A stretch of DNA of 64,000 nt from Shewanella baltica (GTDB taxonomy: Bacteria; Pseudomonadota; Gammaproteobacteria; Enterobacterales; Shewanellaceae): positions 4,712,001 through 4,776,000 of the forward strand of contig NZ_UGYM01000002.1 in the NCBI RefSeq assembly GCF_900456975.1. The letters are read 5' to 3'. Below the pieces are notes generated by a model. That model was not told the origin of the DNA. It saw only the letters and a list, made by a program, of their open reading frames with translations, and made no database searches. Made by a program: the position numbers and the translations under genes. Below, in pieces: positions 44,866-54,305 of the stretch. The first letter of the stretch is position 1. Every line of letters begins with the position of its first letter.

Positions 44866-46089
44866 ATGTCTGTCAGTACGTCTTGTATCAAGTTATGTCT
44901 GTTGGCGACCTTAGTCAGCAGCAGTTTCCTGTGCCACGCCGCGAATTCCGAGCTATCTCAAGCACTCTCCACCAGCCAAGCTAGATTACATTCTCTATCT
45001 AAATCGGGCGGCCAGTTACCGCAATCGCAAATAAGCTTAAGTAGCTCATCTTGGCTCAATGGCCTGCCGAGCATTAGCCTGAGTCACTTAGGTAGCCTAG
45101 ATGATGGTAACAGCTACGAGCAGGAACTCTCACTCAATTTGCCAATAAAATCCCCTGCTTTGCACAGCAGCGATAAGCAGATTAAACAACTCACCCAAGG
45201 CATTCAGGCGCAACAAGTCGCGCTGCAAGGTCTGTATTTATCGGGATTATTGCGACAAAGCCTGTGGGAACATCGTCTTGCAGCAGTGAAACTGGCCCAA
45301 CTAGATCGCAAGAGCCAATTACTCGACAAGCTCCATAGTCAGCAGAAGCAACTCACAGATGCGGGCGAACTGCCGATTGCCCACCTACTCTTGTTAGAAC
45401 GCGAACTGGTGGATATTGCACTGGAACGGGTCGATCTTAATCAGCAACAGGCTGAGGCGCTTGCCCTCTATCAACAGCTGACAGGACAAGATCAAATACC
45501 GCAGGACATAGCCGAAACTGCGCGGCCACTGTCAGCCAGCAGCCAACCCAATGACATTCTCGCGCAGCATCCATTATGGCAATTATTGAGCCTGCAGAAG
45601 CAGCAACAGCTACTGATCATCCAGAGTCAGCAAGCGGGAGATAAAGACCCTTGGACAGTGTCACTCACGGCCAAAAATACCGCCGATAACCAAGTTGATG
45701 ATCAACAGCTTGGCATCGCAGTTTCTGTGCCACTGACTTTAGGTTCTGCCCTATCGCAAACCGAATTATCCCAATGGCAACAAGCCAATACCGAGCACAC
45801 GCTCAACCTCGACCGTACTTATATCGAGCTAAAAACTCAGCTTAAAAAGCTAGAGCAACAGCAACAAAACTTACTCGACCAACAGACATTGCTAACCCAA
45901 GCCTTACACCTTAGCCGCACCATTACTGAAGAGCTGGCCAAGGTCAAAGACCAAAATCAAGTTAGCTATGAAGTCTGGCTGCGCCGCTATATGGATGCGC
46001 TCGATACCGAATCCCGCTTGGCACTGAACCAAGTCGCCCAGCAACAACTGCACTCCCAACAACTGCAAGCCTTAGGAATTTCATTATGA
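44866..46089 (+). CDS. TolC-like outer-membrane channel of the RND operon (CzcC-type)
   Basis: A 407-residue exported protein with a signal peptide (LVSSSFLCHAAN). It is very rich in Gln, Leu and Ser and has long helical heptads (for example LDRKSQLLDKLHSQQKQL and LKKLEQQQQNLLDQQ), the alpha-barrel pattern of outer-membrane efflux proteins, though somewhat short for the family. It is the first gene of a three-part pump operon and overlaps the adaptor start. Confidence 0.85.
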   Translation: MSVSTSCIKLCLLATLVSSSFLCHAANSELSQALSTSQARLHSLSKSGGQLPQSQISLSSSSWLNGLPSISLSHLGSLDDGNSYEQELSLNLPIKSPALHSSDKQIKQLTQGIQAQQVALQGLYLSGLLRQSLWEHRLAAVKLAQLDRKSQLLDKLHSQQKQLTDAGELPIAHLLLLERELVDIALERVDLNQQQAEALALYQQLTGQDQIPQDIAETARPLSASSQPNDILAQHPLWQLLSLQKQQQLLIIQSQQAGDKDPWTVSLTAKNTADNQVDDQQLGIAVSVPLTLGSALSQTELSQWQQANTEHTLNLDRTYIELKTQLKKLEQQQQNLLDQQTLLTQALHLSRTITEELAKVKDQNQVSYEVWLRRYMDALDTESRLALNQVAQQQLHSQQLQALGISL

Positions 46090-47114
46090 TGGCCAAGTAC
46101 GGCGCATGCCTTTTCTGTTTATCCGCCAGTGTAGCCACGTTAGCGCAGGCTGAATCCCTAACAATTAGTTCCCTCGGTAATTTAGACCTGAGTTATGTGC
46201 AACCACAGAAAGTCGCCAGCTATGAGGGCAGCCCATTGCCCGCGCAGGTTGAAATCCTCCCCGGTAATGATTACTGGATCAGCACGCCGGAGAATATCCA
46301 ACAGATCAGCTTCCTCGTCGGCCAAGGCCAGCTCGTTACTAAGGGCCAAGCGATAGTCAAACTCACAGGGCCAGAAGTGTTCCACTACCTTGCCCAAGTC
46401 GAAGCCGCAGGTAGCTTATATCAACTGGCAAAGAGCCGTTATGAGCGCAATAAACCCTTATTAAACAATGGCAGTATCAGCGCCGAAAAGTGGCGCGAGA
46501 TCAGCCAAGACTACTTCAGCACTCACCTCGAATACGAGCACATGCAGCATTTTATGGAGATAGTCAAAAGCACAGATGCCACCACAGACTCGCTAGTGGT
46601 GGGCACGCCAGTGGCGGGAATCGTTAAACTCAACCAAGTAAATGGACCTTACATGGCGGGTTCACAGCTATTTTCACTGGTGCCTAGCGACAGCATTCGC
46701 GTCAAAGTCAGCGTACCTATGAGCCAGTCACATTCGCTCTCGGCGGTGAACATCAATCAGTGCCATATCGCCATTGAGTCCATGTCGGCCATCGCCGAAG
46801 GTGCCTTCGTGACCGCTTGGTCATCACCCGTGCCGCAGGAGTGTAACTTACTGTTAGGACAACAGATCACTGTGATACCCGAGTATCAAAAGGCGGTGTA
46901 TTTATTGCCTAAAAATAGTGTTTTTAGTTGGGAGCAAGATAGCCAAGTCTTCACTAAAACCGCCGACACGCTCACCTCGATTACGATCGATATTCTTGGT
47001 TCAACCCCTGAGCAATATATCGTTGAAAGCGATCAAGATCTGAGCCAAATCCAAGTGTTATCCCAGTCGGTTGCCGCAGTCAAAGGCATAATGCTTGGCC
47101 TAGGAGGCGAATAA
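46086..47114 (+). CDS. RND periplasmic adaptor (CzcB-type)
   Basis: A 342-residue protein starting at ATG 46086, overlapping the channel gene. It has a signal peptide ending AQAES, a lipoyl-like segment (ISFLVGQGQLVTKGQAIVKL), a short helical hairpin (about 98-160) and a second lipoyl half (VGTPVAGIVKLNQVNGPYM). The C-terminal barrel domains are divergent. It is the adaptor of the pump whose permease starts 1 base after its stop. Confidence 0.85.
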   Translation: MMAKYGACLFCLSASVATLAQAESLTISSLGNLDLSYVQPQKVASYEGSPLPAQVEILPGNDYWISTPENIQQISFLVGQGQLVTKGQAIVKLTGPEVFHYLAQVEAAGSLYQLAKSRYERNKPLLNNGSISAEKWREISQDYFSTHLEYEHMQHFMEIVKSTDATTDSLVVGTPVAGIVKLNQVNGPYMAGSQLFSLVPSDSIRVKVSVPMSQSHSLSAVNINQCHIAIESMSAIAEGAFVTAWSSPVPQECNLLLGQQITVIPEYQKAVYLLPKNSVFSWEQDSQVFTKTADTLTSITIDILGSTPEQYIVESDQDLSQIQVLSQSVAAVKGIMLGLGGE

Positions 47115-47115
47115 G

Positions 47116-50100
47116 ATGTTGACCTCAGTCATCCGCTTTTCGCTCACGCAGCGCCTATTTGTGCTGATTGTGGCGCTGATTATTATGTTAGCGGGAGCGC
47201 GAGCCTGGTTTTCCATTCCCTTGGATGCCTTTCCCGATATTTCGCCCACCCAAGTGAAGATCATCCTCAAGGCGCCCGGCATGACGCCGGAGGAAATTGA
47301 AGCGCAAATTACCGTGCCGATTGAAACCGAACTGTTAGGTATTCCCCATCAATCGATTCTGCGCTCGACAACTAAATACGCCATCAGCGATATCACCCTC
47401 GATTTTGACGAAGGCACAGATATCTATTGGGCGCGCCAACAGGTGAGCGAGCGCATCGCCGCCGTGTGGGACAGTTTTCCTGAAGGTGTGACGGGCGGCG
47501 TAGCGCCAATGAGTACGCCGCTCAGCGAAATCTTTATGTTTTCACTCGAAAATCCCAATCTTTCGCTAATGGAAAGACGGCAGTTGCTCGAATGGGAAAT
47601 CCGCCCACTGTTACGCACCGTTGCGGGTGTCGCCGATGTGAATATCCTCGGTGGTTATGCTAAAAGCTTTAGTGTGACCCCTAAACCTGCGGCCATGGCA
47701 GCTGCAGGCGTGAGCTTTGCGGCACTGCAACAGGCGATCGTTGAGAATAATCACAACGAAGGTGCAGGTAAGCTCACCATTGGCACAGACACCATCATAG
47801 TGCGCGCCGAAGGCCGCATCGATGATATCGACGAACTCAAACAATTAGTGATCAAGGCCGATGATGCCAGAGTGTATCGACTGCAGGATTTGGCCGATAT
47901 TCAAATTGGCCACTTAGCCCGCTATGGCGCAGTCACGAAAGACGGCAACGAAACCGCCGAAGCGTTAATCATCGCCCTGAAAGACGCCAATACCGCACAA
48001 GTAGTCAAGAATATTAAGGAAAAGCTCAATCAAATCAGCCTAACCTTGCCAGAAGGGAGCCAGATAAACACCTTTTATGACCGCGCGAATCTGATCAATA
48101 CCGCGATTGAGACCATCTCCAATGCCTTGTTCGAAGCCGTAGTGTTGGTGATCATCTTGCTGGCGCTATTTTTAGGCAACGTGCGCGCCGCATTAGTCGT
48201 GTCACTCTCGCTGCCACTCGCCGCGCTGATGACGTTTTTGATGATGGATTACTTCAATCTTTCTGCGAACTTAATGAGCCTAGGCGGGCTGGTTATCGCC
48301 ATCGGCATGTTAGTGGATTCATCTGTGGTCGTAGTCGAAAACATGGTGAATCTCATCGCCACAAAGCAGAGATTACCCCGGCTGCATTTGATTTTTCGCG
48401 CGACCAAGGACGTTGCCATTCCCGTGGTGTCGGGCACAGTGATCGTCATGATAGTGTTCTCGCCCTTGCTGACCTTGAGCGGGCTCGAAGGTAAACTCTT
48501 TACCCCAGTTGCGGTCACTATCGTGTTTGCCATGCTGTCGGCGCTGGTGTTGTCGTTAACTGTTATTCCGGTTATCGCTTCTTATCTCGTCAACGAAAAA
48601 GCCGCCAAGGAACCTAAGGCGATTGAAAAGCTTAAACAGCTTTATCTGGGCAGTCTCAAGGGCACGTTTAGCCATCAAAAACGCTTTATAGTGATCGCCT
48701 TTAGCTTGCTTATCATCAGCCTAGGGCTGTTCGGGTTAGTGGGAAAAACCTTTATGCCGACCTTAGATGAGGGCGACATTATTCTGCAGTTGGAGAAATC
48801 GCCGTCGATTTCGCTCGAGGCTTCGATTGCCATCGACAAGCAAATTCAGCAAACTTTGCTGGCTAAAGTACCTGAAATCAAACAGATGGTGGCGCGTACT
48901 GGCGCGGATGAAATCGGCTTAGATCCCATGGGACTCAATGAAACCGATGTGTTCTTAGAACTTTTACCCCGCAGCGAATGGCGCTTTGCAAATAAAGAAG
49001 CGCTTATCGATGCGATCCGCACTGTGTTATTGGACTATCCCGGCGTTAATTTTAACTTCACTCAACCGATACAAATGCGCGTATCCGAAATGCTCACCGG
49101 CAGCATTGGCGACGTGGCGATCAAGGTCTTTGGTAACGATATCGACACCTTAGGTCAGCTCACGAGCCAAATCCAACAGCTGGTTAATGCCACCAGCGGC
49201 AGCGTCGATGTGAAAATGGCGATGATCGAAGGCAGTCCTTTTATCAACCTCACCTTAGATAACGAGCTCGCCCGAGGCTTTGGCATGAGCACCATGGAGT
49301 TTGCCCGCTACCTGAAAAGCCAGCTCGAAGGCGTAATAGTGACCGAAGTGCTACAAGGTAAAAAGCGCACCCCCGTGCTGATTGCTAACAATCAGAGCCA
49401 CTTAAGTAGCATTAATGAGCTTAAAAATCAGTTACTGGTGATGCCAGATCACTCCTTAAAACGCCTGAGTGATGTCGCCACCTTAAGCTATAAGCAAGGC
49501 CCCATCCTTATCGAGCGTGAGCAAGGGAATCGCTTTTCAGTGATAACCACCAACGTGCAAGGTCGCGATATCGTGAGTTTTGTAGAAGAGCTCAACGCTA
49601 AAATCGCGCAGGAAATCAAACTTCCGAGCGGTTATAGCGTGAGTTTTGGTGGCGAGTTTGAAAACCAACAGCGGGCCACCAGCAATTTACTACTAGTGAT
49701 CCCCATTGCTATCGCACTGATCACCCTGATTTTATTCACCACATTTGGCTCGCTTGCCAAAGCGGGCTTAATTCTCGCCAACGTTCCCTTCGCTATGATG
49801 GGCGGCATAGTTAGCCTGTATTTGTCGGGGGAATATTTATCAGTGCCCGCCTCGGTTGGCTTTATCGCCCTGCTCGGCGTCGCTGTGCTCAATGGCGTAG
49901 TGATGGTCAGCTATTACGAACAAACCAAGCACATGTTCAGCAACCTGCGCGAACGGGTGGAACAAGGTGCGGCGCGGCGTTTACGTCCCATTTTGATGAC
50001 GGCGACAACGGCGATGTTTGGTCTTATGCCACTAGTGTTTGCCTCGGGCCCTGGGGCTGAAATTCAAAAACCTTTAGCGATTGTGGTGATTGGCGGTCTG

Positions 50101-50169
50101 CTCACTTCAACCATTACCACACTGTATTTACTGCCAATTCTGTATTTTTGGCTGGAGAAACGTAAATGA
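47116..50169 (+). CDS. RND permease, CzcA/CusA heavy-metal-efflux type
   Basis: A 1017-residue permease with 12 helices. N-terminal PLDAFPDISPTQVKIILKAPGMTPEEIEAQIT is characteristic of the heavy-metal-efflux (HME) branch, as is LGGLVIAIGMLVDSSVVVVENMVN in helix 4. The C-terminal half has VGFIALLGVAVLNGVVMVSYYEQ and RRLRPILMTATTAMFGLMPLVF. It should export a metal ion such as Cu, Zn, Co or Ni, but the specificity cannot be read safely. It overlaps the following DUF3240 gene by 4 bases. Confidence 0.88.
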   Translation: MLTSVIRFSLTQRLFVLIVALIIMLAGARAWFSIPLDAFPDISPTQVKIILKAPGMTPEEIEAQITVPIETELLGIPHQSILRSTTKYAISDITLDFDEGTDIYWARQQVSERIAAVWDSFPEGVTGGVAPMSTPLSEIFMFSLENPNLSLMERRQLLEWEIRPLLRTVAGVADVNILGGYAKSFSVTPKPAAMAAAGVSFAALQQAIVENNHNEGAGKLTIGTDTIIVRAEGRIDDIDELKQLVIKADDARVYRLQDLADIQIGHLARYGAVTKDGNETAEALIIALKDANTAQVVKNIKEKLNQISLTLPEGSQINTFYDRANLINTAIETISNALFEAVVLVIILLALFLGNVRAALVVSLSLPLAALMTFLMMDYFNLSANLMSLGGLVIAIGMLVDSSVVVVENMVNLIATKQRLPRLHLIFRATKDVAIPVVSGTVIVMIVFSPLLTLSGLEGKLFTPVAVTIVFAMLSALVLSLTVIPVIASYLVNEKAAKEPKAIEKLKQLYLGSLKGTFSHQKRFIVIAFSLLIISLGLFGLVGKTFMPTLDEGDIILQLEKSPSISLEASIAIDKQIQQTLLAKVPEIKQMVARTGADEIGLDPMGLNETDVFLELLPRSEWRFANKEALIDAIRTVLLDYPGVNFNFTQPIQMRVSEMLTGSIGDVAIKVFGNDIDTLGQLTSQIQQLVNATSGSVDVKMAMIEGSPFINLTLDNELARGFGMSTMEFARYLKSQLEGVIVTEVLQGKKRTPVLIANNQSHLSSINELKNQLLVMPDHSLKRLSDVATLSYKQGPILIEREQGNRFSVITTNVQGRDIVSFVEELNAKIAQEIKLPSGYSVSFGGEFENQQRATSNLLLVIPIAIALITLILFTTFGSLAKAGLILANVPFAMMGGIVSLYLSGEYLSVPASVGFIALLGVAVLNGVVMVSYYEQTKHMFSNLRERVEQGAARRLRPILMTATTAMFGLMPLVFASGPGAEIQKPLAIVVIGGLLTSTITTLYLLPILYFWLEKRK

Positions 50170-50471
50170 GCACAGAACAACTGTTAGTACTGATCGCCCA
50201 AAATGATATTAAGGACGACATAGTCGATACCTTGATAGAGCTGGAGTTTCTGTCGGGCTTTAGCCTAGGGAATATTTGTGGTTTTAGCCGTGAACACAGC
50301 CATTTTAATATCAAGGAACAAGTGGAAGGTTATCGGGAGTTTTGTAAATTCGAAATCATGCACCCCGCTGCGCAACAAGCGGCGCTGCTCGCTGCACTGG
50401 CTTTGGTCTGCAAACATAATCCCTGCCGCTATTGGATTATGCCCATTTATCAAAATGGCACCTTGTCCTAA
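50166..50471 (+). CDS. DUF3240-family small protein of the RND operon
   Basis: A 101-residue soluble protein (ATG 50166, overlapping the permease stop as ATGA). NDIKDDIVDTLIELEFLSGFSLGNICGFSREHSHF is the DUF3240 signature, followed by EQVEGYREFCKFEIM. Such proteins end many CzcCBA-type operons, have a compact alpha/beta build, and probably sense or regulate metal at the pump. The Cys and His residues near the middle could bind metal. Confidence 0.82.
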   Translation: MSTEQLLVLIAQNDIKDDIVDTLIELEFLSGFSLGNICGFSREHSHFNIKEQVEGYREFCKFEIMHPAAQQAALLAALALVCKHNPCRYWIMPIYQNGTLS

Positions 50472-50501
50472 CTCACTGCGCCATTAACCGCGTTAAATCT
50501 C

Positions 50502-50534
50502 GGCATCCGGCCTTATCGCTAAGGTCGGGATGCC
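50502..50534. terminator. Bidirectional hairpin terminator between convergent genes
   Basis: GGCATCCGGCCTTA pairs with TAAGGTCGGGATGCC across a TCGC loop, with one mismatch and a bulge. It sits between the DUF3240 gene and the convergent PqiA-like gene, overlapping the latter's last codons. It can serve both transcripts. Confidence 0.65.
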
Positions 50535-51181
50535 TTATAAAATAGCCACAAAATTGGCGTTGGACGCCGCACTAAAAAACCACTCAAAATCGATAAAATG
50601 CAGTAAGCGGTAAAAAAGTAAAAACCGTTTTCAAATTGCGCCTGTGTTTTTAGCATTTCCCCCATAGCGCCTGAGGCGTTCCCCGCCATAAAGGTGATGA
50701 TCAGCGCCACCACAAACACATCGGCCATCGACCACTTAGCGAGTGCATTGACGACGGCATTAATCCTCAGTTTCAGACCAATCGAACTCACACATTGCTG
50801 TGCCAGCATTAAACTCAACTTCAAGGCAGGCACCACCACGCTGAATAACATCACTAATCCTGCGACGAGCCCGTTCCCAGAGTGATAAAGTTCGGTCACC
50901 GTCCCCCAAATACTACGGGTTTTCTGCAACACTTCGACTTCGCCCTTAAGGCTATTGAGCCCAAGCAAACCACTGACCATACTCAGCATACCGCGAGCGC
51001 TGTCGCGCCCCGAGTCTTCATCGAAACGTTGAGCAACTTGCTCTATGCCCTGCTCGGTCAGCTTGGCCTTATCGATAGTGCCGCTAATGCTCAAAATAGG
51101 TTGAGTCACCCCAGGGATTAATAAAGCCAAAGATAAGAGAATGATAAAAATAGGAAATAATGATTTCATAGCACTGTTCAT
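50519..51181 (-). CDS. PqiA-like inner-membrane protein
   Basis: A 220-residue protein with an N-terminal helix (about 7-27), a periplasmic loop, then three helices. The stretch GNGLVAGLVMLFSVVVPALKLSLMLAQQ and WSMADVFVVALIITFMAG are typical of paraquat-inducible protein A. PqiA proteins work with MCE-type lipid transport across the envelope, but no MCE gene is adjacent. It is a single gene facing the metal efflux operon. Confidence 0.82.
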   Translation of the reverse strand: MNSAMKSLFPIFIILLSLALLIPGVTQPILSISGTIDKAKLTEQGIEQVAQRFDEDSGRDSARGMLSMVSGLLGLNSLKGEVEVLQKTRSIWGTVTELYHSGNGLVAGLVMLFSVVVPALKLSLMLAQQCVSSIGLKLRINAVVNALAKWSMADVFVVALIITFMAGNASGAMGEMLKTQAQFENGFYFFTAYCILSILSGFLVRRPTPILWLFYKASRP

Positions 51182-51293
51182 CCCATTGCCAGACTGGAGA
51201 AGACATTCAGTTTACGGTTTTTAGCGCAGGCTCTGCAATCGTTCACACCAGCCATCGACTTAGATGACCGGCATTAGAGACAAGATTTGAGGA

Positions 51294-52484
51294 TTAATAG
51301 AAAGGCGTTGGATCGATATCCAATGAACTCGGTGACACGCCGCGCTCGATATACAACTCAGATTTTAATAAATCCACCATAGCGACATCTGTGTAACGTT
51401 TTACTTTTAAAGAATAAAAGCACTTTACGATCGGATGCAGTGCATCTCTGTCCTTCGAGGCCCAGACAATACCAATTCGGCCGTCCGATAATTCAACTAA
51501 GGAACCCACAGGGTAAACACCAATACAACGAATAAACTCATAGACCAATCCTTGATCTAAGTGAAATGGCGTCAGACTCAGTAAAATTTTAAAAGCTGCG
51601 GCAGGACTCATTGCCTCTTTGTAACAGCGCGTTGCAGTTAACGCATCGAAGATATCGACGATACAACTCATACGACCGTGGCGAGGGATTTCATCACCCT
51701 TCAAGCCCCTTGGATAACCACGGCCATCTAACTTTTCGTGGTGCATTAAGCAGATATCTTTACTGATCTGCGACAGACCAGTAGTTTCGTTCATAATTTC
51801 AAGCGCATACACTTGATGCAGCTTCATATGTTCGAACTCTTCTGGTGTCAGTTTACCCGGCTTGTGCAGCACTTTATTATCGACTTTAATCTTGCCAATG
51901 TCGTGCAAAATCCCACCGACCGCCATTTGCCGCAGCATATCGCGATCGAGCTGTAGGTATTTGCCAAAGGTTACCAGCAGAAAGGCGACATTCACTGAAT
52001 GTTCGAGTAGATAGGCATCTTTTGAACGGAGCGCAGACATACATTTAAGCGCATCAGCATCTAACATGACAGACTCGATCATGGTATCGGCTAACGCTTC
52101 GAAGGGCGCTACTTCGATGGCTTTGCCTTCGAAGGTTTCTGATAACACTTTACGAATAAGATCTTTCGCTTCGGTCAGCATGACCTTAGCTTGAGCTTGT
52201 TGCTTATCACGACTCACTGACGCTTTTCGATTGTCGGTTTGACTATCGTTGGTAGCTTTTTTCTTTAAACCGCAATGTTCTGCCGAACGCTCGGCGTCTA
52301 CCCAAACAAATTTAATACCGCTTTTGGCCAGTTTTAAAATCGCATCCTTGTGCTTAATTTGTCCAGCATTTGCAATAGCAAGTTGACCTTTATCATTTTT
52401 GTCTATGGCACTGACAAACATACCTAATGTCAATTGCGACACAGGTAATTTGATAAGCTCAACTGATTCTGCCGACTCACTCAT
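51294..52484 (-). CDS. HD-GYP cyclic-di-GMP phosphodiesterase
   Basis: A 396-residue cytoplasmic protein. An N-terminal DUF3391-like domain (about 10-70) is followed by an HD-GYP domain with EHSVNVAFLL, catalytic HD in GGILHDIGKIK (His194-Asp195), HxxYA in LHQVYALEIM, HHEKLDGRGYPRGL with the GYP at 256-258, and IVDIFDALTATRCYKEAMSP. All metal-binding residues look present, so it should hydrolyse cyclic-di-GMP. It has no receiver domain and appears to be transcribed alone. The interval 52485-52718 behind its start holds no gene. Confidence 0.92.
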   Translation of the reverse strand: MSESAESVELIKLPVSQLTLGMFVSAIDKNDKGQLAIANAGQIKHKDAILKLAKSGIKFVWVDAERSAEHCGLKKKATNDSQTDNRKASVSRDKQQAQAKVMLTEAKDLIRKVLSETFEGKAIEVAPFEALADTMIESVMLDADALKCMSALRSKDAYLLEHSVNVAFLLVTFGKYLQLDRDMLRQMAVGGILHDIGKIKVDNKVLHKPGKLTPEEFEHMKLHQVYALEIMNETTGLSQISKDICLMHHEKLDGRGYPRGLKGDEIPRHGRMSCIVDIFDALTATRCYKEAMSPAAAFKILLSLTPFHLDQGLVYEFIRCIGVYPVGSLVELSDGRIGIVWASKDRDALHPIVKCFYSLKVKRYTDVAMVDLLKSELYIERGVSPSSLDIDPTPFY

Positions 52485-52718
52485 ATCTACAACCCCAAGG
52501 ATGATGTGCCCGAATAAAATATCAACTTAACCATACGACATAAAAGCGACCTACGCTCAAATGTTCTGTTGTTATTCTTGATTATTATAGAACAGGCGTG
52601 AGGGGCATTCTAAGCCGCGCATTAGAAAATCACCATAGACTTTCTTGGTAAACAAAATGCCCTAAACAGGATGCGATGGAATAAGGGCCTAAGGCTCAAG
52701 CAAGACCCTTTCACACTC

Positions 52719-52957
52719 TCACTTTTTCAATAAATGCCTAAGGGCTAGGCATTCAAAACCGGCGACCATCCAGCGGCGATATTGGCAGTTGTAGCAGGAG
52801 CGGGGCTCATCGTCGATCTGCTCGTCTTCATCATCTGGGATAAACGCGTGCACAACTTGGCCGCTTGCCTCGCCTGTGGATATTGAGCCAATCCCGCCTT
52901 AAAAATCCAGCGGTCATCCTTTAATTCAAATGCATGTTCGACCAAGTTGAGATCCAT
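52719..52957 (-). pseudogene. Frameshifted small Cys-containing protein at the end of the TonB-ECF operon
   Basis: The frame from ATG 52957 reads MDLNLVEHAFELKDDRWIFK and then becomes non-biological. From about 52912 a second frame reads GGIGSISTGEASGQVVHAF, IPDDEDEQIDDEPRSCYNCQYRRW, MVAGFECLALRHLLKK to a TGA at 52719-52721. Adding one A in the TTTAAGG stretch near 52922 would join both parts into a protein of about 79 residues with CxxC and a third Cys, suggesting a metal or zinc site. Either the gene is disrupted or the base was lost in sequencing. No family is recognised. Confidence 0.7.
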
Positions 52958-52995
52958 TTAGCACTCTCTTTTTAAACTCTTTCACTAAACTTGCT

Positions 52996-53733
52996 CTAAT
53001 AGGCTTGCAGGGCTTGCTTGCCCGCATTGCGCCATTGCTCTGCCTCTTGATGAACGAGCAATACAAACTGGTGATCAAGGTATATGGCTTTCACTTTGCC
53101 CTTAAGCTGCACTCGCTCATCAAGCGCAAGTCGATACTTGTCCGTACTCATCACAGCATCAAGTCCGGTTTGTTCGAGGATATCGGCAACGCTGAGTTCG
53201 AGTGAAGCATCCTCAAATTGGCCAAGTTTAATCTGGCCTTTTACCCGGCCGTCGCTGCCCATCAAACGTAGCCCTAATCCCGCTAACGCACCAATCACAC
53301 CTTGGCCTGTGCCGCCATGTTCGGTCAGCAGAATATTAAGTTGTTCAGCCAAATCATAGGCCGCCGCTTTCGTGATCACTTCAACCTTGGCTCTGCGGCC
53401 AAAATCCATTAAAGATGCGGCATCATAGCGAGAGTCTACATCGAGTATGGCGATGCCAGGGTCTGCCGCAGGAGCCGATTCCGCGACCAAATGCGCAACG
53501 GCATGTTGGTGGATCTCGGCCTGCGTCAGTGGCGAGCGCAGCGCAAAACACATGGCACTGTTATGTGAGGTATAAGGAATATCGGGGTGCACAAACAATT
53601 GATGCCGCGTCACAAACGAAGCATGGCCGCCCGACATATTCGCGAGCAGATGGGCGATTTCCTCGGCAATTTCGCCCGTGCCCTTAGTGCCTATATCATC
53701 GGTATCGTCGATACAAATCAGCCAATTTTTCAT
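52996..53733 (-). CDS. DDTD-motif (TiaS N-terminal-like) enzyme in the ECF operon
   Basis: A 245-residue protein started at ATG 53733, with AGGAA upstream. The N terminus MKNWLICIDDTDDIGTKGTG has the DDTD motif known from the archaeal tRNA agmatidine synthase TiaS, but this bacterial protein is shorter and lacks the zinc-ribbon and OB parts. ADPGIAILDVDSRYDAASLMDFGRRAKVEV and EHGGTGQGVIGALAGLGLRLMGSDGR are the other conserved stretches; the second looks like a nucleotide- or phosphate-binding loop. The C-terminal 60 residues (LALDERVQLKGKVKAIYL) resemble a small beta-barrel. It is co-transcribed with an ECF transporter, so it may modify the imported compound. No reaction is known. Confidence 0.6.
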   Translation of the reverse strand: MKNWLICIDDTDDIGTKGTGEIAEEIAHLLANMSGGHASFVTRHQLFVHPDIPYTSHNSAMCFALRSPLTQAEIHQHAVAHLVAESAPAADPGIAILDVDSRYDAASLMDFGRRAKVEVITKAAAYDLAEQLNILLTEHGGTGQGVIGALAGLGLRLMGSDGRVKGQIKLGQFEDASLELSVADILEQTGLDAVMSTDKYRLALDERVQLKGKVKAIYLDHQFVLLVHQEAEQWRNAGKQALQAY

Positions 53734-53762
53734 CTGCATTTCCTAAAGCTTTAAAAAGGTTT

Positions 53763-54305
53763 TTAAAATTTGTCACGGTGTAACAGGTCATGGGCTTTTA
53801 ATCGCGTCAGCACAGGCGGTACAAGCAAGGCGCCCAGAGTGGCAAAAAAACCGCCTTTTAATACACTCAAACCCCACTGAATCAACACGACATCCAGCGC
53901 CATGCCCGCGAGCACATTGGTGAGTGCCACTTTGCCCGCCCAAGCGATACAGCCTGCAATGCCTAAGATCACGCAGCGCCAATGCAAGTTCATACTGAGT
54001 GGCAAGAGTAAGGCGACGAGATCCATTGCTATGGCAGGCAAGGCAAACTTCAGTAAAATCATAGGCCCGCCTTTACCTACGCCTAAAGCCATAGCCACTA
54101 TGCCCGCGATAGCACCGCATGCCGTCATGCTGCCGAAACGACCTAACACGCCGTAACAGATCAGATAAAAGAAGCTCATCAGGAACATGCTGTGACCAGA
54201 CAAGCCCAGTTTCAGCCTTAACATGCCCGTTAATGCCACCAGCAAGGTGGCGCAAAAGCCGACAAATAGAGAGTCTTGTAGACTCAGCGGGATTTTTTTA
54301 GTCAT
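53763..54305 (-). CDS. ECF transporter substrate-binding (S) component
   Basis: A 180-residue membrane protein with about six helices and short loops. LGLSGHSMFLMSFFYLICYGVLGRFGSMTACGAIAGIVAMALGVGKGGPM matches the shape of S components, the vitamin- or metal-binding subunit of energy-coupling-factor transporters. It overlaps the T-component gene by 8 bases and is followed by the DDTD enzyme. The substrate cannot be deduced; known classes include cobalt, nickel, biotin, thiamine and others. Confidence 0.75.
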   Translation of the reverse strand: MTKKIPLSLQDSLFVGFCATLLVALTGMLRLKLGLSGHSMFLMSFFYLICYGVLGRFGSMTACGAIAGIVAMALGVGKGGPMILLKFALPAIAMDLVALLLPLSMNLHWRCVILGIAGCIAWAGKVALTNVLAGMALDVVLIQWGLSVLKGGFFATLGALLVPPVLTRLKAHDLLHRDKF

